In this document: piece after piece, positions 26,482 to 35,242 of the stretch
Numbering within the stretch: the first letter of the stretch is position 1
How the letters are laid out: every line of letters begins with the position of its first letter
NCBI GenBank assembly: GCA_902789505.1
Contig: CADAOO010000011.1
Location: forward strand, 1-61,682
DNA: 61,682 nucleotides
DNA from: an uncultured Methanobrevibacter sp.
Lineage (GTDB): Archaea > Methanobacteriota > Methanobacteria > Methanobacteriales > Methanobacteriaceae
Reading direction: 5' to 3'
Notes under the pieces: model-generated
Database searches by the model: none
Seen by the model: the letters and a program-made list of their open reading frames with translations, nothing else
What the model was told of the DNA's origin: nothing
Made by a program: the position numbers and the translations under genes

Positions 26482-28186
26482 TTGATGATTTAATATATTG
26501 CCTTCCCCATGAAGTAATGGCCTTTGCACATTCAAAGGAATACCACCTGAACCTTGGGAAACCATAAATACCGTACATAGTATTTGCCAATCTTTTAATT
26601 GCCTGTTGTTGTACGTCCAAAGCTTTTCTTTCAGTTTCATCATCACAAGCTTTCATTTCACGTTTAATTCTAAATCTTTCCTGTAGAATCTTATCAATAA
26701 CAGACGGAATAAACCCCTGAGGAGCTTTTCTAAATTTAAAACCATGTTCTGGAGAAATATTATAATCCTCCTCGTTTTCAACATCCCCCATAACCATCAC
26801 ATCGGGAGATATATTTTTTGAAATAATAATGCTCGGATATAGACTTCTGAAGTCGAATTGAACCAGATTTTCATGAAGTCCTGTTTCAGGTTCCCGGACA
26901 TATCCTCCCTCATTATCCTCTGCATTGGCACGATCTGCGAAATTGGAACCCTGCTTATTTGGAACAACTTCACCATCAAAATAAGCCTGTTTTACCAAAA
27001 ACCATTCCGCCTGTTGACCTGTGGCCATACGACTAACATCAAATAACGGTTGCCCGATAATACGGGTAAGCTCTAAATTAAGAGGCAAAGTTTGTTCAGC
27101 TATTCTTAAAGTAGATATAACATCATCCAAAGAGTAATCAAATAGATTATCCAACTCTTCACCGCCATTGTCCCAGAACTCCCAGATTCTCTCACCTGGA
27201 ACATCAATTTTTTCCTCACCAAACAGTTCATAATAAACCCTTTCCAGAGTATATCTTTCAAGAGTCATATATCTTCTCATAACCAAGTATAAGTCAACAT
27301 GAATCAATCCTTTAAGGGAAGCGGCATTGGCATAACCTCTTCTAATAAATTTAACATCAGATCCATCCATTCCAATGTTTAAGTCAACGCCCAAAATTTT
27401 AGCTCTGTCTTTAATATATGGGAAGTCAAAATTATCGGAATTATATCCTACAATAATATCAACATTATTCTCATTGATTATTCTTACAAACTCTTCAATC
27501 ATTTCTTTTTCTGAATCAACCTGATTTACAAAGTCATCCCTATCCTTTGAGTTGGTTTTAGTCGATATTACCTGATTGATGCCGAAATTACTTGCAACAC
27601 CTATCATGATTATTTCATCCTCTTCGGAATTCGGCATGCCGTGGGGATTTCTAACTTCCAAGTCAAAGCTCAAAATTCTGAATTTTTGAGGGTATTCCTT
27701 GACACGTTTCAACCTATCAGTCAATTTGATAATTTGAATATCCTGCTTTTTAGAGTCCAGATTAAGAAATGATTCAATTTCTTCACCTATGGCTGTCACT
27801 TCCGTCATAGGAATAACATCCCTGTCCATAAGATATCTTCTATAAAAAGGAATGTCAAATTCCCTGATTTGAAGTACACCTTCAGTATCTCGTAACTTAT
27901 CCCTGTTTTTTGCAAGTTCCTGAGGATGGCTGAATACCACTTTTATAAATTCATTTTCGACTTGGAAATCTTTTTTAATGATTTTCTCAACACTAACAAC
28001 ATCCAAATTATTTTGAATTTCGGACATGCAAAAATCCACATCATCGGAAACAACATATAAATAAGGTTCAAATGTGTCATCCAACAATATTACATTCTTA
28101 TCTCCATCTTTTGAAAATAAACGAATTACAGGCTTATCTTCATATGTAACATAATCTATATCCAAAATAACAACATTTTTTTCCAT
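26396..28186 (-). CDS. polB1: DNA polymerase B, large subunit of the naturally split enzyme (PolB1)
   Basis: In Methanobacteriales family B DNA polymerase is encoded as two proteins; this 596-residue protein is the large part. The 3'-5' exonuclease motifs are visible (SFDLEVRN, GYNSDNFDFPYI, YSLDD), followed by polymerase motif A (DFRSLYPSIII), motif B (KRLANTMYGIYGF) and motif C (YADTDGF), after which the protein ends as KYKKEKE. The thumb domain is expected on a separate polB2 gene elsewhere. The short C terminus is therefore the known split and not damage. It is tightly followed upstream by the AI-2E transporter gene (2-nt gap). The broken adhesin runs into its 3' end from the other strand. 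Confidence 0.92.
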   Translation of the reverse strand: MEKNVVILDIDYVTYEDKPVIRLFSKDGDKNVILLDDTFEPYLYVVSDDVDFCMSEIQNNLDVVSVEKIIKKDFQVENEFIKVVFSHPQELAKNRDKLRDTEGVLQIREFDIPFYRRYLMDRDVIPMTEVTAIGEEIESFLNLDSKKQDIQIIKLTDRLKRVKEYPQKFRILSFDLEVRNPHGMPNSEEDEIIMIGVASNFGINQVISTKTNSKDRDDFVNQVDSEKEMIEEFVRIINENNVDIIVGYNSDNFDFPYIKDRAKILGVDLNIGMDGSDVKFIRRGYANAASLKGLIHVDLYLVMRRYMTLERYTLERVYYELFGEEKIDVPGERIWEFWDNGGEELDNLFDYSLDDVISTLRIAEQTLPLNLELTRIIGQPLFDVSRMATGQQAEWFLVKQAYFDGEVVPNKQGSNFADRANAEDNEGGYVREPETGLHENLVQFDFRSLYPSIIISKNISPDVMVMGDVENEEDYNISPEHGFKFRKAPQGFIPSVIDKILQERFRIKREMKACDDETERKALDVQQQAIKRLANTMYGIYGFPRFRWYSFECAKAITSWGRQYIKSSIKKAEEYGFYAIYADTDGFYAKYKKEKE

Positions 28187-28188
28187 AT

Positions 28189-29199
28189 TTACTCCCCATC
28201 AAGAAGATATTCTCTCCTATAACAGTCCAGAACAGTATAGGTAATGCCCAAAATTAACGGACCTACAATAAATCCGACAATCCCATATACTAACGGACCC
28301 GCTAAAAATCCAATCAACAATATTAACGGATGAATATCTGCATAATGACTGGATAATGCCGGTCTGATGTACATATCAACAGTGCTTAGGAAAAATCCGA
28401 ACAATAACACAACGATTGCTCTTGCATAATTTCCTGTTGCCAGATCTATGAAAAACAATGCCCAATATATAGGCCAAGGCCCAAATACCGGAATTAACTG
28501 AAGTATTCCAGTCAATACACCTAAAAATATTCCAAATTTATATCCCAGAATAGAATAACCAATGCATCCGAAAATACCTATGATTACTGAAGTTAAAAAG
28601 TGTCCATAAAATATGCTTTTTAAAACGTTCTTAACGGATTCTATGGTATCATCAAAAAATTGTTTAGAATCTTTCGGAACAAAAGATCTGATGAATTCCA
28701 AACACTTATCACCATCACGAATAAAGTAAAATACAGAACAGACTAAAATAAATAAATCCAATGTAATATTTGCAAATTTACTTAAAAATTTAACTGAATA
28801 ATTTAAAATATAGTTCCCCACATCATTGAGTGAACCTTCAATATATGAGTTAATTGAACTTGCATTTGCCGGCAAATACATTGAAACTTGGTCAAGAGCA
28901 TTATTTATACTTACATCATTAGCCAAAATCCATGTGACGAAGTTGTACATCTCAAATACAATATAATAAACCAACACTATTAACGGTATCAAAACCACGA
29001 TAATTGCCAATAAAATCGATATCGAAGAATACTTTAACTTGGATTGAATCTTACGGGCGACAGGTCGTATTCCATATGCCAGAATAGCGCCCAAAATAAT
29101 CATGTTCAAAACAGGAAAAACAAACATTAAAGAAAGTACCAGCAGAACGACTATCAGCAATACAGGCATAGTAATATGTTCCTTAATGTCTATTCCCAT
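28189..29199 (-). CDS. AI-2E family transporter (UPF0118)
   Basis: A 336-residue membrane protein with about eight hydrophobic segments and the family pattern: an N-terminal pair, a central soluble-looking region (residues about 115-145), then FIRDGDKCLEFI and FYGHFLTSVIIGIFG, and near the end LQLIPVFGPWPIYW and HPLILLIGFLAGPLVYGIVGFIVGPL. Members export autoinducer-2-like compounds or act as sodium/proton antiporters; the substrate here is unknown. It sits two bases upstream of polB1 and nine bases downstream of pyrK, within a minus-strand run. Confidence 0.88.
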   Translation of the reverse strand: MGIDIKEHITMPVLLIVVLLVLSLMFVFPVLNMIILGAILAYGIRPVARKIQSKLKYSSISILLAIIVVLIPLIVLVYYIVFEMYNFVTWILANDVSINNALDQVSMYLPANASSINSYIEGSLNDVGNYILNYSVKFLSKFANITLDLFILVCSVFYFIRDGDKCLEFIRSFVPKDSKQFFDDTIESVKNVLKSIFYGHFLTSVIIGIFGCIGYSILGYKFGIFLGVLTGILQLIPVFGPWPIYWALFFIDLATGNYARAIVVLLFGFFLSTVDMYIRPALSSHYADIHPLILLIGFLAGPLVYGIVGFIVGPLILGITYTVLDCYRREYLLDGE

Positions 29200-29208
29200 A
29201 ATATCACC

Positions 29209-30009
29209 TTAATACTTTAAACCAGAAGCATCTTTTCTATATTTTGCAAATTCTGTAATCTGACTAATTTTATCATTTTCAAAAACAGGACCTTCCACAC
29301 AAATTCTCCAACCCCGACTATCAACACAGCATTGTCCGCATACACCCAAAGCACATTTCATGTATCTTTCAAGGGAATACTGGGCAGGTATTGATGCATC
29401 TTCAAGAATATCATATATGCCCTTCATCATAATTTCAGGACCGCAGACAAATGCGTAATCATAAGCCGAATCTTGAAGAATTTCCTTAAGACAATCTGTA
29501 GCAAATCCCTTAAAACCAAAGCTTCCATCATCAGTACAGCAATGTACATTAGAACCTAATTTTTCAAGGGAATCTGCAAACAGCAGTTCATCCTTTGTGA
29601 CTGCAGCAGAAATAACATCAACATTATTGTCTTTTTTAACCAAATCACTGGCTATTGCATTAACAGGTGCCATTCCTACACCTCCACCAATAGCCATTAT
29701 ATTTTTTCCTTCAAAGGAATTATTAAATCCGTTACCGTAACTGCCCCTAATACCGATAACATCCCCAATGCTTAAATCATGCAATTGTGAAGTAAACTCA
29801 CCAATATTTTTAACTGTGATTGCCAATTCATTATCATTAATCTGTGAAATAGACATCGGTTTTTCATTCTTAAAATTCCAAACCATCAAGAATTCTCCCG
29901 GATTTGGATGACCCAATTCATCCATGTTCCAGTCAAATTTGAATGTTTTGATTGTAGGAGTCTCATCAATAATTTCTTTAATTTCAACAATTTTCGGTTC
30001 GTTAATCAT
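29209..30009 (-). CDS. pyrK: Dihydroorotate dehydrogenase electron-transfer subunit
   Basis: PyrK carries FAD and a [2Fe-2S] cluster and passes electrons from PyrD to NAD. The 266-residue protein has the ferredoxin-reductase layout: an FAD-binding barrel (GEFLMVWNF, GIRGSYGNGF), an NAD-binding part (AIGGGVGMAPVNAIA near residue 105, FVCGPEIMM near 187) and a C-terminal cluster segment KCALGVCGQCCVDSRGWRIC supplying the four cysteines. It starts 2 nt after pyrD, with GAGGAG inside the end of pyrD as its ribosome binding site. Confidence 0.95.
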   Translation of the reverse strand: MINEPKIVEIKEIIDETPTIKTFKFDWNMDELGHPNPGEFLMVWNFKNEKPMSISQINDNELAITVKNIGEFTSQLHDLSIGDVIGIRGSYGNGFNNSFEGKNIMAIGGGVGMAPVNAIASDLVKKDNNVDVISAAVTKDELLFADSLEKLGSNVHCCTDDGSFGFKGFATDCLKEILQDSAYDYAFVCGPEIMMKGIYDILEDASIPAQYSLERYMKCALGVCGQCCVDSRGWRICVEGPVFENDKISQITEFAKYRKDASGLKY

Positions 30010-30011
30010 TT

Positions 30012-30923
30012 TTACAACTCCTCATGCGCAAGTCCAATCATTTCATCAATAGAGGAAAATCCTTTTTTAGACATGAACTCCTCAAGACCTTCATTGATTT
30101 TACTAAATACTTCAACACCTTCATCCATAATTGCAGTACCAATCTGCACTGCACCAGCTCCAGCATAAATGAATTCCACAACATCTTCAAATGTATAAAT
30201 TCCACCAACTCCAATTAATGGAATATCCACAGTCTCATAAACAGAATAAACATTACTGATAGCAATTGGCTTGATTGCACGACCGCTCATTCCACCGAAT
30301 TTATTGGCCAAAACCGGACGGGCAACATCAATATTGATTTTCATTCCAGGACCCAATGTATTGATTAAAGATAATGCATCGGCACCTGCATCTTCACAGG
30401 TCTTTGCAATTTCAGTTATATCAGTTACATTAGGAGTTAATTTGGCTATGATAGGTATTTCAGCCGCATCTTTTGAAGCTGATACGATTTTATGACTTAA
30501 ATTACAATCCTGACCAATGGATGCACCATAACCCTCCATGGCATGAGGGCATGAAATATTTAACTCAATCATGTCAACATGCTCCTGAACTTCACTAACC
30601 AATGTAGAAAACTCATCGGGAGTTGCACCATAAATAGAAGCGATTACAACATTGTTTTCATGGTCAACTTTTTTTAATTCTTCCTTGAAGTTTTCAACCC
30701 CCGGATTTGAAAGACCGATTGCATTGATAATTCCACCATCAACCGCAACAGTTGTAGGATTTACATAACCCGGATGAGGATTAATGGAAAAAGATTTAGA
30801 AACTACTCCACCAGCACCTGATCTTAAAATCCAGTTCATGGATGAGGCACTGCTTCCCATAATACCTGCTGCCAACATTAATGGATTTCTAAATTCCACT
30901 CCACAAATTTTTGTTTTTAACAT
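30012..30923 (-). CDS. pyrD: Dihydroorotate dehydrogenase, catalytic subunit (PyrDB type)
   Basis: PyrD oxidises dihydroorotate to orotate in pyrimidine synthesis. The 303-residue FMN barrel protein has AAGIMGSSASSMNWILRSG at the N-terminal side, SFSINPHPGYVNPT, the catalytic cysteine in ELNISCPHAMEGYG (class 1B pattern), IAKLTPNVTDI, and the phosphate-binding GVGGIYTFEDV and GAGAVQIGTA. It forms a complex with PyrK, encoded immediately downstream. Confidence 0.95.
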   Translation of the reverse strand: MLKTKICGVEFRNPLMLAAGIMGSSASSMNWILRSGAGGVVSKSFSINPHPGYVNPTTVAVDGGIINAIGLSNPGVENFKEELKKVDHENNVVIASIYGATPDEFSTLVSEVQEHVDMIELNISCPHAMEGYGASIGQDCNLSHKIVSASKDAAEIPIIAKLTPNVTDITEIAKTCEDAGADALSLINTLGPGMKINIDVARPVLANKFGGMSGRAIKPIAISNVYSVYETVDIPLIGVGGIYTFEDVVEFIYAGAGAVQIGTAIMDEGVEVFSKINEGLEEFMSKKGFSSIDEMIGLAHEEL

Positions 30924-30958
30924 TTATATCTACCCATATTATTTTTGATTTTAATTAC

Positions 30959-31498
30959 TTAATTAGTTTTTGTAAATTTATCAATTATTTCCTGATATTT
31001 TTCATTTTGTAATTTTAGGCTAATGACATTGGTTTTATTGGATTTGATGATTTCTTCTTTTGATTTGATTAAATTATCTATATGTTCATCTTGTTTTTCG
31101 ATAATCAAGTCCTTCTGTTTCAGTAATTCTTCATAGTTTTTAGAGATTTTTCGCAGCTGCAATTCCAAGTTTTCTGTATTTGAATTGATTTGATGCTTAT
31201 AATCATCAATTAATGACCTCAAATATTTTACCTGATCATGTTTATCTTCGATAATCATGTCCTTTTCTTTAATTTTTTCCTGCAAATCATCCAGCTCTTT
31301 CATTGTGGCTTTATCATAATCTATTTTAGTGTCCAATTTATCTTCTAAATTTTTATTTAGGTATTTTAATTTGGTTGAATAAAGTTTTAATTTGTTAATT
31401 TCTTCCTTTTTGGCTTCCAGTTCCATATAAAGCTCATCAATTTCGGCATTTTTAAGCTCCAATTCATTTTTCAAATCTCTAAAACTTTCCTTTGACAT
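30959..31498 (-). CDS. Coiled-coil protein of unknown function
   Basis: A 179-residue protein made almost entirely of charged heptad-like sequence (many Lys, Glu, Leu, Asn), predicted to be one long coiled coil from about residue 5 to 175. No signal peptide, membrane segment or catalytic motif. It lies 35 nt upstream of pyrD and in the same direction. Sequences of this type cannot be assigned a function from motif alone. Confidence 0.75.
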   Translation of the reverse strand: MSKESFRDLKNELELKNAEIDELYMELEAKKEEINKLKLYSTKLKYLNKNLEDKLDTKIDYDKATMKELDDLQEKIKEKDMIIEDKHDQVKYLRSLIDDYKHQINSNTENLELQLRKISKNYEELLKQKDLIIEKQDEHIDNLIKSKEEIIKSNKTNVISLKLQNEKYQEIIDKFTKTN

Positions 31499-31608
31499 AA
31501 TTACAAATCCAAAAAAATAGCTATAAACTAAATTTAATTTTCAAATAAATTAAATCTTTTTGTAGGATACAAAAATACTTATTAAAAATAAAAAAAATAT
31601 TTTAAATC

Positions 31609-32760
31609 ATGGAATGTTATATAACTTACTGCATTAAAGGATTTTTTGCTTTTAATGGCAATAATGAATTAATAGCTGAAAAATTATTTCCGCAAAACGA
31701 AATAATTGAAAGACTGGTGCAAATTGATAATAAAGAGATTGTTAAAGAAGAGCTTGAAATTATTGAAGAAGTCTCTAAAGACTACGATGAACTAATTATC
31801 GAATCAAACAAAAGATTATCTGATTATGAAAATGAAAAAATCAGAATTCAAACTCCCAATCAGGCTGGAGATTTTCTAAGAAGCAATTATGATGAATTTG
31901 ATTTGAACAATGATGAAATTACAGAAGTTTATCGCAACCTGGCAATTTACAAAATAAAAAAGGAATCCGCATCACAGGACAAACATTTAATTCAGGCTGT
32001 GAACTCAATTGAAGAGATAGATGAAACCATTTCCAAATTAATTGAAAGAATTAGAGAATGGTATGCACTATATTTCCCCGAAATGGACATTATTAAAAAT
32101 AATGAAACATATATCAAGCTGATTTCCCAAAATAAGACAAAAGAGGAAATCATAAAAGCAAAACCGGATGCATTTCCACACAGTATTATTGACCTTGAGG
32201 ATGACATTGACAGTGAAGATTTGGAAATAATGAACAATTACGCCAATTCCATATATGAACTTCAAAAATCAAGAAAAAATATTGAAGAGTATATTGATCA
32301 TAAAATGAACTCAATAGCACCGAATTTAAGACTTTTAGTCGGTCCGACACTAGGTGCCAAATTAATATCCCATGCCGGAGGAATCAAAAGACTTGCAATG
32401 TATCCTTCAAGCACGGTTCAAATAATGGGTGCTGAAAAAGCATTATTCAGACATCTAAAGAGTGGAGACAGACCTCCAAAATACGGTTTGATTTATCAGC
32501 ACCCACAGGTACGCGGTGCCAAATGGTGGAATCGTGGAAAGATTGCAAGAATGCTTGCAGGTAAAATATCCCTAGCAGTCAGAAGGGATGTTTTTACTAA
32601 AACCATAGATGAAAATGTTGCAGAGGAATTTAAAGAAAAAGTTGAAGAAATAGAAAAGAACAATCCATTTCCAACAAAAACGACCAGAAAAAGGAATGAA
32701 GAAAAGTCCAAATTAAAAAATAAAACCAGGAAAAGAAAAAAGAAAAACAGAAGGAGATAA
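31609..32760 (+). CDS. nop5: Nop5, core protein of archaeal C/D box sRNP
   Basis: Nop5 (Nop56/58 homolog) bridges L7Ae and fibrillarin in RNPs that direct 2'-O-methylation of RNA. The 383-residue protein has an N-terminal fibrillarin-binding domain, a central coiled coil (about residues 110-240) and the NOP domain with APNLRLLVGPTLGAKLISHAGG and GAEKALFRHLKSGDRPPKYGLIYQHP. The C terminus is a lysine/arginine-rich tail. The fibrillarin gene follows after 3 nt, the usual archaeal operon. Confidence 0.95.
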   Translation: MECYITYCIKGFFAFNGNNELIAEKLFPQNEIIERLVQIDNKEIVKEELEIIEEVSKDYDELIIESNKRLSDYENEKIRIQTPNQAGDFLRSNYDEFDLNNDEITEVYRNLAIYKIKKESASQDKHLIQAVNSIEEIDETISKLIERIREWYALYFPEMDIIKNNETYIKLISQNKTKEEIIKAKPDAFPHSIIDLEDDIDSEDLEIMNNYANSIYELQKSRKNIEEYIDHKMNSIAPNLRLLVGPTLGAKLISHAGGIKRLAMYPSSTVQIMGAEKALFRHLKSGDRPPKYGLIYQHPQVRGAKWWNRGKIARMLAGKISLAVRRDVFTKTIDENVAEEFKEKVEEIEKNNPFPTKTTRKRNEEKSKLKNKTRKRKKKNRRR

Positions 32761-32763
32761 GTC

Positions 32764-33405
32764 ATGAAAGTTTATTATAAGGATGGAAATGTTGCAACTA
32801 AAAATTTGAATCCCGGAACATCAGTCTATGGGGAAGAATTAATTGTAGAAGATGAAGAATATAGGATATGGAATCCAAGACGTTCAAAATTAGCCGCAGC
32901 ACTTTTAAATGGATTGGAAAAACTAGAGATTCAGGATACTTCAAAAGTTCTTTACTTAGGTGCATCAACCGGAACCACAGTTTCCCACATTTCAGATATT
33001 GCAATCAACGGGAAAATATATGCTGTGGAATTTTCACCTACAACAGCCAAAAAGCTAGTTCAACTTTCAAATCAAAGGTTTAATATTGCTCCGATTTTAG
33101 GTGATGCAACCAAACCCAAAGGATATCTAAACATTGTTGAAAAAACCGACCTGGTATACTGTGATGTTGCCCAACCCAATCAAAGTGAATTGTTTATGAG
33201 AAACATGAACTTATTTTCAAAGGATGATGGTGTCGGTCTTTTAATGATTAAGGCCAGAAGTATTGATGTAGTACAAAAACCTAAAAAGATATTCAGGGAA
33301 CAAGAAAAGAAATTGAAGGAAAAAGGTTTTAAGATTGTTGAAAAAGTAAAACTGGAACCTTACGAAAAAGACCATATTGCATTTTTAGTGGAAAAAAATT
33401 TTTAA
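32764..33405 (+). CDS. flpA: Fibrillarin-like rRNA/tRNA 2'-O-methyltransferase
   Basis: FlpA is the methyltransferase of C/D box RNPs. The 213-residue protein has the N-terminal beta domain (SVYGEELIVEDEEYRIWNPRRSKLAAAL) and the SAM-binding core LYLGASTGTTVSHISDI near residue 60, followed by YAVEFSPTTAKKL, and DLVYCDVAQPNQ near 134 as the catalytic aspartate region, with LMIKARSID further on. Translational coupling with nop5 is likely given the 3-nt gap. Confidence 0.96.
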   Translation: MKVYYKDGNVATKNLNPGTSVYGEELIVEDEEYRIWNPRRSKLAAALLNGLEKLEIQDTSKVLYLGASTGTTVSHISDIAINGKIYAVEFSPTTAKKLVQLSNQRFNIAPILGDATKPKGYLNIVEKTDLVYCDVAQPNQSELFMRNMNLFSKDDGVGLLMIKARSIDVVQKPKKIFREQEKKLKEKGFKIVEKVKLEPYEKDHIAFLVEKNF

Positions 33406-34057
33406 AAAAATCCAAAAAAATCCAATAAATTTTCACTAGCAAATGAACTAAAAAACACATTTAAGAACTATAAAAAATTACTACAAAAACCGCCAAAAAG
33501 TATTACTTAGATACCTTTTTATACTATGAAATAAAATATAAAATATGCTAATGCAAATAAAATAAAAGTTCATCTAAGCGTCCTTTAGGTCGATTCACTC
33601 TATTAATCACTCCATTTAACTAACGCCTAAAGGCATGAACTTATTTTATTTAAATACTTATTTTAAAAAAAATTTTTTTCAAAGATAATTTTGCTTATTT
33701 TATTTATAAAAGTATTACTTATTAATGCTTGAAACTACCCAATCACATGAATAATTTACCCAAGAAATAATTCCGATGGACCATCAAATTGAAATCAATT
33801 TTGCAAAAAAAATACAATCATACACCTAAAATAAAATACATATAATTAAAAAATTTTGAAACAAGGAAAAAATAAAGAAATTCGACATCACCCTCATTTT
33901 TGAAAAATAGCATTGAGTTTTGCTTCAAATATATTGATTTTATGGATAATAAAATACATAGTTTTAATAAACAACTAGTGAATAAATCAGCAATCATCGA
34001 ATAATATAAAATGAACTTATTAAAAATAAAAATATTTATTGGTACATCTACATGCAA
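33406..34057. other. 652-bp non-coding region with palindromes and a long hairpin
   Basis: No convincing gene is seen between flpA and coaB. The left half contains two copies of the palindrome AAGTATTACTT (33498-33508 and 33710-33720) on either side of a TATA-like box and a long imperfect inverted repeat listed separately. The second palindrome directly follows TTTATAAA (33703-33710). The right half (33750-34057) is AT-rich with no structure I can support. Confidence 0.5.
33546..33652 (+). ncRNA. Candidate structured small RNA (long imperfect hairpin) downstream of flpA
   Basis: An outer stem pairs AAATAAAATA-AA-AGTTCAT (33555-33573) with ATGAACT-TATTTTATTT (33635-33651): 17 base pairs with a two-base bulge. 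An inner stem pairs CCTTTAGG (33582-33589) with CCTAAAGG (33626-33633). A TATA-like TTTTTATAC at 33516-33524 predicts a start near 33546, and the 3' arm is T-rich. The middle is the only GC-richer part of the region, suggesting conserved RNA or a DNA element. Alternatives are a small mobile-element relic with terminal inverted repeats, or a cruciform protein site. Boundaries are predictions. Confidence 0.4.
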
Positions 34058-34675
34058 TTATATTTTTTGAGAAATTACATCAAAAATTGCCTTTGCAATC
34101 TCCTTTTTTGAAGCCAATGCCACAGGCAACACATTCCCGTTGCCATCTACAATCAAGACTTCATTATTGTCAGATCCGAAATGACATCCATTACGTGAAA
34201 TATCATTTGCAATTACCAAATCAGTACCCGCATCATCGATTTGCTTTTTAGCGCAACTGATTATATCATCACGGGATATATTAAATTCTGCCTTAAATCC
34301 AACCAGGAATATATCAGGGTTAATTTTTTTGATTTGGCGGATGATTTTTGTGGTAGGCTTTAAATTAAGAAAAAGAGAACTGCTTGAATCTATCTTATTT
34401 TCTCTTTTCTTAAATTCAAAATCAGATACTGCGGCTGCGGAAATAAATATATCATATTCGGAAACTACATCCAAAATAGCATCATTCATTTCCTTACCTG
34501 TTTCAACATGAATAACATCAAAAACAGTTGGGATGTCAACACTGACATTAGCCACAACCAATGTTAAATCCGCACCTCGAATATAAGCCTCCTTAGCCAA
34601 TTCCAAACCCATCTTTCCAGAGGATTTATTGGTTATGCCCCTGACAGAATCAATAGGTTCGTAGGTTCCACCCAT
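34058..34675 (-). pseudogene. coaB: Phosphopantothenate-cysteine ligase domain (CoaB part of a frameshifted coaBC)
   Basis: CoaB joins cysteine to 4'-phosphopantothenate in coenzyme A synthesis. The visible ORF (205 residues) starts MGGTYEPIDSVRGITNKSSGKMG, the conserved nucleotide-binding segment, and continues through DIFISAAAVSDFE, FLVGFKAE and ANDISRNGCHFGSD. In an intact CoaBC this follows directly on the CoaC domain; here a 4-bp duplication (34705-34712) puts it out of frame. The same frame extends upstream of the ATG through GKKILIS, the first beta strand, to a stop before that, with no good start codon and no well-spaced Shine-Dalgarno. Either CoaB is made by reinitiation at 34675 without its first strand, or the function is lost here, or the frameshift is a sequence error. 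Confidence 0.8.
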
Positions 34676-34704
34676 ACTTATTAAAATCTTTTTACCTTTA
34701 ATAA

Positions 34705-34712
34705 AATCAATC
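34705..34712 (-). repeat. 4-bp tandem duplication splitting coaBC
   Basis: Reading the minus strand, GATT occurs twice in tandem (plus strand AATCAATC). With one copy the frame reads K-K-D-F-I-K-G-K-K-I-L-I-S into CoaB without interruption; with two, a TGA stop appears at 34707. Confidence 0.8.
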
Positions 34713-35219
34713 CTTTTTATTTAAATTAACGGTTCTTAATGATTCAAGAACAATATCATCTTTTGATGGAAATTTAGCTTTTCCCTCATCCATTCTAGGA
34801 TTAATGAAAGTAGCTGAACCTTCCTGTTTAATCTTATCAATATTTTCTTCAATTGCCTTATACATTGAGTCATGCATTGAAGGAACAAAAATAATTGGAG
34901 TGTCATGCCCATAAGCAGTAATCAACAGGGTTGAAATTGCATCATCGGCTATTTTATGTGCAAATTTCGAAATGGTATTTGCAGTAGCCGGAGCAACCAA
35001 TATCAACTCTTCCTGAGCATATTTAACATGCTCAATTTTGCCTGTCAATTTTGTTATAACTTCACTGCCTGTTGCAAATTCCATAGCATTAGGATGAATT
35101 ATCTCACAAGCGGCATCACTCATAAAACATTTAACATCCATGCCATTCCTTCTAAATTCACGGACTAATTTTATTGATTCAGTAGCTGCAATACTACCTG
35201 TAACACATAAAACAATCAT
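34707..35219 (-). pseudogene. coaC: Phosphopantothenoylcysteine decarboxylase domain (CoaC part of a frameshifted coaBC)
   Basis: CoaC is the FMN-dependent decarboxylase that forms 4'-phosphopantetheine. The 170-residue ORF begins MIVLCVTGSIAATESIKLVREF and contains the catalytic histidine in IIHPNAMEF, the flavin-binding APATANTISKFAHKIADD and the PSMHDSM motif that corresponds to PxMNxxMW of bacterial enzymes. The domain appears complete and ends EGKAKFPSKDD...NLNKKD at the premature stop. It could work as a separate protein because CoaC alone folds in some organisms. Together with the CoaB part the length (about 385 residues) matches normal CoaBC. Confidence 0.82.
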
Positions 35220-35242
35220 TTAAACACCTTAAAAAAAAGAAA

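Noticed and set aside
26396..28186. Polymerase thought to be truncated at its C terminus
   Set aside because: The end position equals the natural split of PolB in Methanobacteriales, so it is not a pseudogene.
33583..33600. GGTCGATTC resembling a tRNA T-loop
   Set aside because: No acceptor stem, D-arm or anticodon arm can be built around it; it falls inside the hairpin element.
33818..34057. 79-residue minus-strand ORF
   Set aside because: Low-complexity AT-rich sequence without ribosome binding site or recognisable protein; likely chance.
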